A DNA stretch of 64,000 nt from Axinella damicornis (taxonomy: Eukaryota > Porifera > Demospongiae > Axinellida > Axinellidae), in NCBI GenBank assembly GCA_963931865.1, contig OZ007517.1, forward strand, positions 5,035,707-5,099,706, in the 5' to 3' direction. Under the pieces are notes generated by a model. That model was given only the letters and a program-made list of their open reading frames with translations, was not told the origin of the DNA and ran no database searches. A program made the translations under genes and the position numbers. Below, in pieces: positions 1 through 12,400 of the stretch (positions within the stretch are counted from its first letter, which is position 1; every line of letters begins with the position of its first letter).

Positions 1-191
1 CCCCACGGGGCCGGCCATGACCCCACGGGGCCGGCAAGGCCCCCACGGTGCCGGCCAGGCCCCCACCGGACAGGCCCGGCCCCCACTGGGCCGGCCCGGC
101 CCCCACGGGGCCGGCCAGGCAACCACGGGGCCACCCGGCCCCCACGGGGCCGGCCAGAACCCCACGGGGCCGGCCAGGCCCCCACGGGGCC

Positions 192-239
192 GGCCCGGCC
201 CCCACGTCCCGGCCCCCACGGCCCGGCCCCCACAGGGCC
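192..239. repeat. Phase-breaking 48-bp block (three truncated units)
   Basis: Three consecutive units occupy 48 bp instead of 60. Each keeps the CGGCCCCCAC core but loses part of the following GGGGCC, giving CACGTCCC, then CACGGCCC, then CACAGGGCC. This is the first example of a landmark that recurs with the same internal order throughout types A and B, for instance at about 1379, 2099, 3211 and 4328, and again beyond 9.6 kb. It shifts the 20-bp register by 12 bp. Identical repetition shows it spread by copying of longer blocks and not by independent deletion. Confidence 0.85.
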
Positions 240-2380
240 GGCCAGGCCCCCACGAAGCCGGCCCGGCCCCCACGGGGCAGGCCAGGCCCTTACGGGGCCG
301 GCCCGGCCCCCACGGGGCCGGCCAGGACCCCACGGGGCCGGCAAGGCCCCCACGGTGCCGGCCAGGCCCTCACCGGACAGGCCCGGCCCCCACTGGGCCG
401 GCCCGGCCCCCACGGGGTCGGCCCGGCCCCCACGGGGCCGGCCAGGCCCCCACGGGGCCGGCCAGGCCCCCACGGGGCCGGCCAGGCCCCCACGGGGCCG
501 GCCAGGCCCCCACGGGACCGGCCCGGCCCCCACGGGGCCGGCCAGGACCCCACGGCGCCGGCAAGGCCCCCACGGTGCCGGCCAGGCCCCCACCGGACAG
601 GCCCGGCCCCCACTGGGCCGGCCAGTCCCCCCCGGGGCCGGCCAGGCCCCCACGGGGCCGGCCAGGCCCCCACGGGGCCGGCCAGGCCCCCACGGGGCCG
701 GCCAGGCCCCCACGGGGCCGGCCAGGCCCCCACGGGCCCGGCCAGGCCCCCACGGGGCCGGCCAGGCCCCCACGGGGCCGGCCAGGCCCCCACGGGGCCG
801 GCCAGGCCCCCACGGGGCCGGCCAGGCCCCCACAAGCCCGGCCAGGCCCCCACAAGCCCGGCCAGGCCCCCACGGGGCCGGCCAGGCCCCCACGGGCCCG
901 GCCAGGCCCCCACGGGGCCGGCCAGGCCCCCACGGGGCCGGCCAGTCCCCCACGGGGCCGGCCAGGCCCCCACGGGGCCGGCCAGGCCCCCACGGGGCCG
1001 GCCAGGCCCCCACGGGGCCGGCCAGGCCCCCACCGGGCCGGCCAGGACCCCACGGGGCCGGCCAGGCCCCCACGGGGCCGGCCAGGCCCCCACAAGCCCG
1101 GCCAGGCCCCCACGGGGCCGGCCAGGCCCCCACGGGGCCGGCCAGGCCCCCACGGGGCCGGCCAGGCCCACACGGGGCCGGCCAGGCCCCTACGGGGCCG
1201 GCCAGGACCCCACGGGGCCGGCCAGGCCCCCACGGGGCCGGCCAGGCCCCCACAAGCCCGGCCAGGCCCCCACGGGGCCGGCCAGGCCCCCACGGGGCCG
1301 GCCCGGCTCCCACGAGGCCGGCCAGGACCCCAAGAGGCCGGCCAGGACCCCACGGGGCCGGCCAGGCCCCCACGGGGCCGGCCCGGCCCCCACGTCCCGG
1401 CCCCCACGGCCCGGCCCCCACAGAGCCGGCCAGGCCCCCACGGGGCCGGCCCGGCCCCCACGGGGCCGGCCCGGCCCCCACGGGGCCGGCCAGGCCCCCA
1501 CGGGGCCGGCCAGGCCCCCACGGGGCCGGCCAGGCCCCCACAAGCCCGGCCAGGCCCCCACGGGGCCGGCCAGGCCCCCACGGGCCCGGCCAGGCCCCCA
1601 CGGGGCCGGCCAGGCCCCCACGGGGCCGGCCAGGCCCCCACGGGGCCGGCCAGGCCCCCACGGGGCCGGCCAGGCCCCCACGGGGCCGGCCAGGCCCCCA
1701 CGGGGCCGGCCAGGCCCCCACGGGGCCGGCCAGGACCCCACGGGGCCGGCCAGGCCCCCACGGGGCCGGCCAGGCCCCCACAAGCCCGGCCAGGCCCCCA
1801 CGGGGCCGGCCAGGCCCCCACGGGGCCGGCCAGGCCCCCACGGGGCCGGCCAGGCCCCCACGGGGCCGGCCAGGCCCACACGGGGCCGGCCAGGCCCCCA
1901 CGGGGCCGGCCAGGACCCCACGGGGCCGGCCAGGCCCCCACGGGGCCGGCCAGGCCCCCACAAGCCTGGCCAGGCCCCCACGGGGCCGGCCAGGCCCCCA
2001 CGGGGCCGGCCCGGCTCCCACGGGGCCGGCCAGGACCCCACGGGGCCGGCCAGGACCCCACGGGGCCGGCCAGGCCCCCACGGGGCCGGCCCGGCCCCCA
2101 CGTCCCGGCCCCCACGGCCCGGCCCCCACAGAGCCGGCCAGGCCCCCACGGGGCCGGCCCGGCCCCCACGGGGCCGGCCAGGCCCCCACGGGGCCGGCTT
2201 GGCCCCCACGGGGCCGGCCAGGCCCCCACGGGGCCGGCCAGGCCCCCACGGGGCCGGCCCGGCCCCCACGGGGCCGGCCAGGACCCCACGGGGCCGGCAA
2301 GGCCCCCACGGTGCCGGCCAGGCCCCCACCGGACAGGCCCGGCCCCCACTGGGCCGGCCCGGCCCCCACGGGGCCGGCCA

Positions 2381-5300
2381 GGCAACCACGGGGCCACCCG
2401 GCCCCCACGGGGCCGGCCAGGACCCCACGGGGCCGGCCAGGCCCCCACGGGGCCGGCCCGGCCCCCACGTCCCGGCCCCCACGGCCCGGCCCCCACAGGG
2501 CCGGCCAGGCCCCCACGAAGCCGGCCCGGCCCCCACGGGGCAGGCCAGGCCCCCACGGGGCCGGCCAGGCCCCCACGGGGCCGGCCCGGCCCCCACGGGG
2601 CCGGCCAGGACCCCACGGGGCCGGCCGGGCCCCCACGGGGCCGGCCAGGCCCCCACGGGGCCGGCCAGGCCCCCACGGGGCCGGCCAGGCCCCCACAAGC
2701 CCGGCCAGGCCCCCACGGGGCCGGCCAGGCCCCCACGGGCCCGGCCAGGCCCCCACGGGGCCGGCCAGGCTCCCACGGGGCCGGCCAGGCCCCCACGGGG
2801 CGGGCCAGGCCCCCACGGGGCCGGCCAGGCCCCCACGGGGCCGGCCAGGACCCCACGGGGCCGGCCAGGCCCCCACGGGGCCGGCCAGGCCCCCACAAGC
2901 CCGGCCAGGCCCCCACGGGGCCGGCCAGGCCCCCACGGGGCCGGCCAGGCCCCCACGGGGCCGGCCAGGCCCCCACGGGGCCGGCAAGGCCCACACGGGG
3001 CCGGCCAGGCCCCCACGGGGCCGGCCAGGACCCCACGGGGCCGGCCAGGCCCCCACGGGGCCGGCCAGGCCCCCACAAGCCTGGCCAGGCCCCCACGGGG
3101 CCAGCCAGGCCCCCACGGGGCCGGCCCGGCTCCCACGGGGCCGGCCAGGACCCCACGGGGCCGGCCAGGACCCCACGGGGCCGGCCAGGCCCCCACGGGG
3201 CCGGCCCGGCCCCCACGTCCCGGCCCCCACGGCCCGGCCCCCACAGAGCCGGCCAGGCCCCCACGGGGCCGGCCCGGCCCCCACGGGGCCGGCCAGGCCC
3301 CCACGGGGCCGGCTTGGCCCCCACGGGGCCGGCCAGGCCCTCACGGGGCCGGCCAGGCCCCCACGGGGCCGGCCCGGCCCCCACGGGGCCGGCCAGGACC
3401 CCACGGGGCCGGCAAGGCCCCCACGGTGCCGGCCAGGCCCCCACCGGACAGGCCCGGCCCCCACTGGGCCGGCCCGGCCCCCACGGGGCCGGCCAGGCAA
3501 CCACGGGGCCACCCGGCCCCCACGGGGCCGGCCAGGACCCCACGGGGCCGGCCAGGCCCCCACGGGGCCGGCCCGGCCCCCACGTCCCGGCCCCCACGGC
3601 CCGGCCCCCACAGGGCCGGCCAGGCCCCCACGAAGCCGGCCCGGCCCCCACGGGGCAGGCCAGGCCCCCACGGGGCCGGCCAGGCCCCCACGGGGCCGGC
3701 CCGGCCCCCACGGGGCCGGCCAGGACCCCACGGGGCCGGCCAGGCCCCCACGGGGCCGGCCAGGCCCCCACGGGGCCGGCCAGGCCCCCACGGGGCCGGC
3801 CAGGCCCCCACAAGCCCGGCCAGGCCCCCACGGGGCCGGCCAGGCCCCCACGGGCCCGGCCAGGCCCCCACGGGGCCGGCCAGGCTCCCACGGGGCCGGC
3901 CAGGCCCCCACGGGGCGGGCCAGGCCCCCACGGGGCCGGCCAGGCCCCCACGGGGCCGGCCAGGACCCCACGGGGCCGGCCAGGCCCCCACGGGGCCGGC
4001 CAGGCCCCCACAAGCCCGGCCAGGCCCCCACGGGGCCGGCCAGGCCCCCACGGGGCCGGCCAGGCCCCCACGGGGCCGGCCAGGCCCCCACGGGGCCGGC
4101 AAGGCCCACACGGGGCCGGCCAGGCCCCCACGGGGCCGGCCAGGACCCCACGGGGCCGGCCAGGCCCCCACGGGGCCGGCCAGGCCCCCACAAGCCTGGC
4201 CAGGCCCCCACGGGGCCGGCCAGGCCCCCACGGGGCCGGCCCGGCTCCCACGGGGCCGGCCAGGACCCCACGGGGCCGGCCAGGACCCCACGGGGCCGGC
4301 CAGGCCCCCACGGGGCCGGCCCGGCCCCCACGTCCCGGCCCCCACGGCCCGGCCCCCACAGAGCCGGCCAGGCCCCCACGGGGCCGGCTTGGCCCCCACG
4401 GGGCCGGCCAGGCCCCCACGGGGCCGGCTTGGCCCCCACGGGGCCGGCCAGGCCCTCACGGGGCCGGCCAGGCCCCCACGGGGCCGGCCCGGCCCCCACG
4501 GGGCCGGCCAGGACCCCACGGGGCCGGCAAGGCCCCCACGGTGCCGGCCAGGCCCCCACCGGACAGGCCCGGCCCCCACTGGGCCGGCCCGGCCCCCACG
4601 GGGCCGGCCAGGCAACCACGGGGCCACCCGGCCCCCACGGGGCCGGCCAGGACCCCACGGGGCCGGCCAGGCCCCCACGGGGCCGGCCCGGCCCCCACGT
4701 CCCGGCCCCCACGGCCCGGCCCCCACAGGGCCGGCCAGGCCCCCACGAAGCCGGCCCGGCCCCCACGGGGCAGGCCAGGCCCCCACGGGGCCGGCCAGGC
4801 CCCCTCGGGGCCGGCCCGGCCCCCACGGGGCCGGCCAGGACCCCACGGGGCCGGCAAGGCCCCCACGGTGCCGGCCAGGCCCTCACCGGACAGGCCCGGC
4901 CCCCACTGGGCCGGCCCGGCCCCCACGGGGCCGGCCCGGCCCCCACGGGGCCGGCCCGGCCCCCACGGGGCCGGCCCGGCCCCCACGGGGCCGGCCCGGC
5001 CCCCACGGGGCCGGCCAGGCCCCCACGGGGCCGGCCATGCCCCCACGGGGCCGGCCCGGCCCCCACGGGGCCGGCCCGGCCCCCACGGGGCCGGCCAGGA
5101 CCCCACGGCGCCGGCAAGGCCCCCACGGTGCCGGCCAGGCCCCCACCGGACAGGCCCGGCCCCCACTGGGCCGGCCAGTCCCCCACGGGGCCGGCCAGGC
5201 CCCCACGGGGCCGGCCAGGCCCCCACGTGGCCGGCCAGGCCCCCACGGGGCCGGCCAGGCCCCCACGGGGCCGGCCAGGCCCCCACTGGGCCGGCCAGGC

Positions 5301-6125
5301 CCCCACGGGCCCGGCCAGGCCCCCACGGGGCCGGCCAGGACCCCACGGGGCCGGCCAGGCCCCCACGGGGCCGGCCCGGCCCCCACGTCCCGGCCCCCAC
5401 GGCCCGGCCCCCACAGGGCCGGCCAGGCCCCCACGAAGCCGGCCCGGCCCCCACGGGGCAGGCCAGGCCCCCACGGGGCCGGCCAGGCCCCCTCGGGGCC
5501 GGCCCGGCCCCCACGGGGCCGGCCAGGACCCCACGGGGCCGGCAAGGCCCCCACGGTGCCGGCCAGGCCCTCACCGGACAGGCCCGGCCCCCACTGGGCC
5601 GGCCCGGCCCCCACGGGGCCGGCCCGGCCCCCACGGGGCCGGCCCGGCCCCCACGGGGCCGGCCCGGCCCCCACGGGGCCGGCCAGGCCCCCACGGGGCC
5701 GGCCATGCCCCCACGGGGCCGGCTTGGCCCCCACGGGGCCGGCCAGGACCCCACGGCGCCGGCAAGGCCCCCACGGTGCCGGCCAGGCCCCCACCGGACA
5801 GGCCCGGCCCCCACTGGGCCGGCCAGTCCCCCACGGGGCCGGCCAGGCCCCCACGGGGCCGGCCAGGCCCCCACGGGGCCGGCCAGGCCCCCACGGGGCC
5901 GGCCAGGCCCCCACGGGGCCGGCCAGGCCCCCACTGGGCCGGCCAGGCCCCCACGGGCCCGGCCAGGCCCCCACGGGGCCGGCCAGGCCCCCACGGGGCC
6001 GGCCAGGCCCCCACAAGCCCGGCCAGGCCCCCACGGGGCCGGCAAGGCCCCCACGGTGCCGGCCAGGCCCCCACCAGACAGGCCCGGCCCCCACTGGGCC
6101 GGCCCGGCCCCCACGGGGCCGGCCA
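2381..6125. repeat. Higher-order repeat, 1,115-bp and 1,515-bp periods
   Basis: The rare unit GGCAACCACG followed by a 19-bp shortened unit (GGCCACCCGG) occurs at 2381, 3496, 4611 and 6126. The spacings are 1,115, 1,115 and 1,515 bp. Other landmarks keep pace: the CACGTCCC block, CACGAAGCC with GGGGCAGGCC, and CCCTCACGGGG at 3340 and 4455 (also 1,115 apart). This is a second-order repeat made of about 55-76 basic units. The 1,515-bp interval appears again in the second type A domain (20566 to 22081), so both lengths are stable forms of the repeat and not random drift. Confidence 0.85.
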
Positions 6126-9100
6126 GGCAACCACGGGGCCACCCGGCCCCCACGGGGCCGGCCAGGACCCCACGGGGCCGGCCAGGCCCCCACGGGGCCG
6201 GCCCGGCCCCCACGTCCCGGCCCCCACGGCCCGGCCCCCACAGGGCCGGCCAGGCCCCCACGAAGCCGGCCCGGCCCCCACGGGGCAGGCCAGGCCCCCA
6301 CGGGGCCGGCCAGGCCCCCTCGGGGCCGGCCCGGCCCCCACGGGGCCGGCCAGGACCCCACGGGGCCGGCAAGGCCCCCACGGTGCCGGCCAGGCCCTCA
6401 CCGGACAGGCCCGGCCCCCACTGGGTTGGCCCGGCCCCCACGGGGCCGGCCCGGCCCCCACGGGGCCGGCCCGGCCCCCACGGGGCCGGCCCGGCCCCCA
6501 CGGGGCCGGCCCGGCCCCCACGGGGCCGGCCAGGCCCCCACGGGGCCGGCCATGCCCCCACGGGGCCGGCCCGGCCCCCACGGGGCCGGCCAGGACCCCA
6601 CGGCGCCGGCAAGGCCCCCACGGTGCCGGCCAGGCCCCCACCGGACAGGCCCGGCCCCCACTGGGCCGGCCAGTCCCCCACGGGGCCGGCCAGGCCCCCA
6701 CGGGGCCGGCCAGGCCCCCACGGGGCCGGCCAGGCCCCCACGGGGCCGGCCAGGCCCCCACGGGGCCGGCCAGGCCCCCACTGGGCCGGCCAGGCCCCCA
6801 TGGGCCCGGCCAGGCCCCCACGGGGCCGGCCAGGCCCCCACGGGGCCGGCCAGGCCCCCACAAGCCCGGCCAGGCCCCCACGGGGCCGGCCAGGCCCCCA
6901 CGGGCCCGGCCAGGCCCCCACGGGGCCGGCCAGGCCCCCACGGGGCCGGCCAGGCCCCCACGGGGCCGGCCAGGCCCCCACGGGGCCGGCCAGGACCCCA
7001 CGGGGCCGGCCAGGCCCCCACGGGGCCGGCCAGGCCCCCACAAGCCCGGCCAGGCCCCCACGGGGCCGGCCAGGCCCCCACAAGGCCGGCCAGGCCCCCA
7101 CGGGGCCGGCCAGGCCCCCACGGGGCCGGCCAGGCCCACACGGGGCCGGCCAGGCCCCCACGGGGCCGGCCAGGACCCAACGGGGCCGGCCAGGCCCCCA
7201 CGGGGCCGGCCAGGCCCCCACAAGCCCGGCCAGGCCCCCACGGGGCCGGCCAGGCCCCCACGGGGCCGGCCAGGCCCCCACGGGGCTGGCCAGGCCCACA
7301 CAAGGCCGGCCAGGCCCCCACGGGGCCGGCCAGGACCCCACGGGGCCGGCCAGGCCCCCACGGGGCCGGCCAGGCCCCCACAAGCCCGGCCAGGCCCCCA
7401 CGGGGCCGGCCAGGCCCCCACGGGGCCGGCCAGGCCCCCACGGGGCCGGCCCGGCCCCCACAAGGCCGGCCAGGCCCCCACGAAGCCGGCCCGGCCCCCA
7501 CGGGGCAGGCCAGGCCCCCACGGGGCCGGCCAGGCCCCCACGGGGCCGGCCCGGCCCCCACGGGGCTGGCCAGGACCCCACGGGGCCGGCAAGGCCCCCA
7601 CGGTGCCGGCCAGGCCCTTACCGGACAGGCCCGGCCCCCACTGGGCCGGCCCGGCCCCCACGGGGCCGGCCCGGCCCCCACGGGGCCGACCCGGCCCCCA
7701 CGGGGCCGGCCCGGCCCCCACGGGGCCGGCCCGGCCCCCACGGGGCCGGCCAGGCCCCCACGGGGCCGGCCAGGCCCCCACGGGGCCGGCCAGGCCCCCA
7801 CGGGGCCGGCCAGGCCCCCACGGGGCCGGCCAGGCCCCCACGGGGCCGGCCAGGACCCCACGGCGCCGGCAAGGCCCCCACGGTGCCGGCCAGGCCCCCA
7901 CCGGACAGGCCCGGCCCCCACTGGGCCGGCCAGTCCCCCACGGGGCCGGCCAGGCCCCCACGGGGCCGGCCAGGCCCCCACGGGGCCGGCCAGGCCCCCA
8001 CGGGGCCGGCCAGGCCCCCACGGGGCCGGCCAGGACCCCACGGGGCCGGCCAGGCCCCCACGGGGCCGGCCAGGCCCCCACAAGCCCGGCCAGGCCCCCA
8101 CGGGGCCGGCCAGGCCCCCACGGGGCCGTCCAGGCCCCCACGGGGCTGGCCAGGCCCACACGGGGCCGGCCAGGCCCCCACGGAGCCGGCCAGGACCCCA
8201 CGGGGCCGGCCAGGCCCCCACGGGGCCGGCCAGGCCCCCACAAGCCCGGCCAGGCCCCCACGGGGCCGGCCAGGCCCCCACGGGGCCGGCCAGGCCCCCA
8301 CGGGGCCGGCCCGGCCCCCACAAGGCCGGCCAGGCCCCCACGAAGCCGGCCCGGCCCCCACGGGGCAGGCCAGGCCCCCACGGGGCCGGCCAGGCCCCCA
8401 CGGGGCCGGCCCGGCCCCCACGGGGCCGGCCAGGACCCCACGGGGCCGGCAAGGCCCCCACGGTGCCGGCCAGGCCCTCACCGGACAGGCCCGGCCCCCA
8501 CTGGGCCGGCCCGGCCCCCACGGGGCCGGCCCGGCCCCCACGGGGCCGTCCCGGCCCCCACGGGGCCGGCCCGGCCCCCACGGGGCCGGCCCGGCCCCCA
8601 CGGGGCCGGCCAGGCCCCCTCGGGGCCGGCCAGGCCCCCACGGGGCCGGCCAGGCCCCCACGGGGCCGGCCCGGCCCCCACGGGGCCGGCCAGGACCCCA
8701 CGGCGCCGGCAAGGCCCCCACGGTGCCGGCCAGGCCCCCACCGGACAGGCCCGGCCCCCACTGGGCCGGCCAGTCCCCCACGGGGCCGGCCAGGCCCCCA
8801 CGGGGCCGGCCAGGCCCCCACGGGGCCGGCCAGGCCCCCACGGGGCCGGCCAGGCCCCCACGGGGCCGGCCAGGCCCCCACTGGGCCGGCCAGGCCCCCA
8901 CGGGCCCGGCCAGGCCCCCACGGGGCCGGCCAGGCCCCCACGGGGCCGGCCAGGCCCCCACGGGGCCGGCCAGGCCCCCACGGGCCCGGCCAGGCCCCCA
9001 CGGGGCCGGCCAGGCCCCCACGGGGCCGGCTAGGCCCCCACGGGGCCGGCCAGGCCCCCACGGGGCCGGCCAGGCCCCCACGGGGCCGGCCAGGCCCCCA

Positions 9101-9480
9101 CGGGGCCGGCCAGGACCCCACGGGGCCGGCCAGGCCCCCACGGGGCCGGCCAGGCCCCCACAAGCCCGGCCAGGCCCCCACGGGGCCGGCCAGGCCCCCA
9201 CGGGGCCGGCCAGGCCCCCACGGGGCCGGCCAGGCCCCCACGGGGCCGGCCAGGCCCACACGGGGCCGGCCAGGCCCCCACGGGGCCGGCCAGGACCCCA
9301 CGGGGCCGGCCAGGCCCCCACGGGGCCGGCCAGGCCCCCACAAGCCCGGCCAGGCCCCCACGGGGCCGGCCAGGCCCCCACGGGGCCGGCCAGGCCCCCA
9401 CGGGGCCGGCCAGGCCCCCACGGGGCCGGCCCGGCCCCCACGGGGCCGGCCAGGCACCCACGGGGCCGGCCCGGCCCCCA

Positions 9481-12400
9481 CGGGTCCGGCCAGACCCCCA
9501 CGGGGCAGGCCAGGCCCCCACGGGGCCGGACCGGCTCCCACTGGGCCGGCCAGGACCCCACGGGGCCGGCCAGGCCCCCACGGGGCCGGCCCGGCCCCCA
9601 CGTCCCGACCCCCACGGCCCGGCCCCCACAGGACCGGCCAGGCCCCCACGGGGCCGGCCCGGCCCCCACGGGGCCGGCCAGGCCCCCACAAGCCCGGCCA
9701 GGCCTCCACGGGGCCGGCCAGGCTCCCACGGGGCCGGCCAGGCCCCCACGGGGCCGGCCAGGCCCCCACGGGGCCGGCCCGGCCCCCACGGGGCCGGCCA
9801 GGCACCCACGGGGCCGGCCCGGCCCCCACGGGTCCGGCCAGACCCCCACGGGGCAGGCCAGGCCCCCATGGGGCCGGCCAGTCCCCCACGGGGCCGGCCA
9901 GGCCCCCACGGGGCCGGACCGGCTCCCACTGGGCCGGCCAGGACCCCACGGGGCCGGCCAGGCCCCCACGGGGCCGGTCCGGCCCCCACGTCCCGGCCCC
10001 CACGGCCCGGCCCCCACGGGGCCGGCCAGGCCCCCACGGGGCCGGCCCGGCCCCCACGGGGCCGGCCAGGCCCCCACGGGGCCGGCCCGGCCCCCACGGG
10101 GCCGGCCCGGCCCCCACGGGGCCGGCCAGGCCCCCACGGGGCCGGCCCGGCCCCCACGGGGCCGGCCAGGACCCCACGGGGCCGGCAAGGCCCCCACGGT
10201 GCCGGCCAGGCCCCCACAAGCCCGGCCAGGCCCCCACGGGGCCGGCCAGGCCCCCACGGGGCCGGCCCGGCCCCCACGGGGCCGGCCCGGCCCCCACGGG
10301 GCCGGCCAGGCCCCCACGGGGCCGGCCCGGCCCCCACGGGGCCGGCCAGGACCCCACGGGGCCGGCAAGGCCCCCACGGTGCCGGCCAGGCCCCCACCGG
10401 ACAGGCCCGGCCCCCAGTGGGCCGGCCTGTCCCCCACGTGGCCGACCAGGCCCCCACGGGGCCGGCCAGGACCCCACGGGGCCGGCAAGGCCCCCACGGT
10501 GCCGGCCAGGCCCCCACCGGACAGGCCCGGCCCCCAGTGGGCCGGCCAGTCCCCCACGGGGCCGACCAGGCCCCCACGGGGCCGGCCAGGACCCCACGGG
10601 GCCGGCAAGGCCCCCACGGTGCCGGCCAGGCCCCCACCGGACAGGCCCGGCCCCCAGTGGGCCGGCCAGTCCCCCACGGGGCCGACCAGGCCCCCACGGG
10701 CCGGCCAGTCCCCCACGGGGCCGGCTCGGCCCCCACGGGGCCGGCCTGGCCCCCACCGGGCCTGCCAGGCCCCCACGGGGCCGGCCCGGCCCCCACGGGG
10801 CCGGCCAGGCCCCCACGGGGCCGGCCAGGCCCCCACGGGGCCGGCCAGGCCCCCACGGGGCCGGCCAGGCCCCCACGGGGCCGGCCAGGCCCCCACGGGG
10901 CCGGCCAGGCCCACACGGGGCCGGCCAGGCCCCCACGGGGCCGGCCAGGACCCCAAGGGGCCGGCCAGGCCCCCACGGGGCCGGCCAGACCCCCACAAGC
11001 CCGGCCAGGCCCCCACGGGGCCGGCCAGGCCCCCACGGGGCCGGCCAGGCCCCCACGGGGCCGGCCAGGCCCCCACGGGGCCGGCCCGGCCCCCACTGGG
11101 CCGGCCCGGCCCCCACGGGGCCGGCCAGGCACCCACGGGGCCGGCCCGGCCCCCACGGCTCCCACGGGGCCGGCCATGACCCCACGGGGCCGGCCAGGAC
11201 CCCACGGGGCCGGCCAGGCCCCCACGGGGCCGGCCCGGCCCCCACGTCCCGGCCCCCACGGCCCGGCCCCCACAGGGCCGGCCAGGCCCCCACGGGGCCG
11301 GCCCGGCCCCCACGGGGCCGGCCAGGCCCCCACGGGGCCGGCCCGGCCCCCACGGGGCCGGCCAGGCCCCCACGGGGCCGGCCAGGCCCCCACGGGGCCG
11401 GCCCGGCCCCCACGGGGCCGGCCAGGACCCCACGGGGCCGGCCAGGCCCCCACGGTGCCGGCCAGGCCCCCACAAGCCCGGCCAGGCCCCCACGGGGCCG
11501 GCCAGGCCCCCACGGGGCCGGCCCGGCCCCCACGGGGCCGGCCCGGCCCCCACGGGGCCGGCCCGGCCCCCACGGGGCCGGCCCGGCCCCCACGGGGCCG
11601 GCCAGGCCCCCACGGGGCCGGCCAGGCCCCCACGGGGCCGGCCAGGCCCCCACGGGGCCGGCCAGGCCCCCACGGGGCCGGCCCGGCCCCCACGGGGCCG
11701 GCCAGGACCCCACGGGGCCGGCAAGGCCCCCACGGTGCCGGCCAGGCCCCCACCGGACAGGCCCGGCCCCCAGTGGGCCGGCCTGTCCCCCACGGGGCCG
11801 ACCAGGCCCCCACGGGGCCGGCCAGGACCCCACGGGGCCGGCCAGGCCCCCACGGGGCCGGCCCGGCCCCCACGTCCCGGCCCCCACGGCCCGGCCCCCA
11901 CAGGGCCGGCCAGGCCCCCACGGGGCCGGCCCGGCCCCCACGGGGCCGGCCAGGCCCCCACGGGGCCGGCCCGGCCCCCACGGGGCCGGCCAGGCCCCCA
12001 CGGGGCCGGCCAGGCCCCCACGGGGCCGGCCCGGCCCCCACGGGGCCGGCCAGGACCCCACGGGGCCGGCAAGGCCCCCACGGTGCCGGCCAGGCCCCCA
12101 CAAGCCCGGCCAGGCCCCCACGGGGCCGGCCAGGCCCCCACGGGGCCGGCCCGGCCCCCACGGGGCCGGCCCGGCCCCCACGGGGCCGGCCAGGCCCCCA
12201 CGGGGCCGGCCCGGCCCCCACGGGGCCGGCCAGGCCCCCACGGGGCCGGCCAGGCCCCCACGGGGCCGGCCCGGCCCCCACGGGGCCGGCCAGGACCCCA
12301 CGGGGCCGGCAAGGCCCCCACGGTGCCGGCCAGGCCCCCACCGGACAGGCCCGGCCCCCAGTGGGCCGGCCTGTCCCCCACGGGGCCGACCAGGCCCCCA

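Larger units (their letters stand above)
1..9480. repeat. 20-bp GC-rich satellite, type A domain (first)
   Basis: Head-to-tail copies of the 20-bp unit GGCCAGGCCCCCACGGGGCC fill this stretch without a gap. Recurrent variant units include GGCCCGG in place of GGCCAGG, CAGGACCCC, CACAAGCCC, CACGGGCCC, CACGGTGCC next to GGCAAGG, and an ACCGGACAGG/ACTGGGCC pair. The order of these variants repeats, giving higher-order periods of 1,115 bp and 1,515 bp (landmark GGCAACCACG at 2381, 3496, 4611 and 6126). The variant CCCTCACCGG recurs near 369, 4882, 5570, 6397 and 8477. The canonical + strand has no T, so every T marks a mutated unit and is a handy homology marker. I see no gene, promoter or RNA here. 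Open frames are a property of the unit and not coding evidence. Confidence 0.97.
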
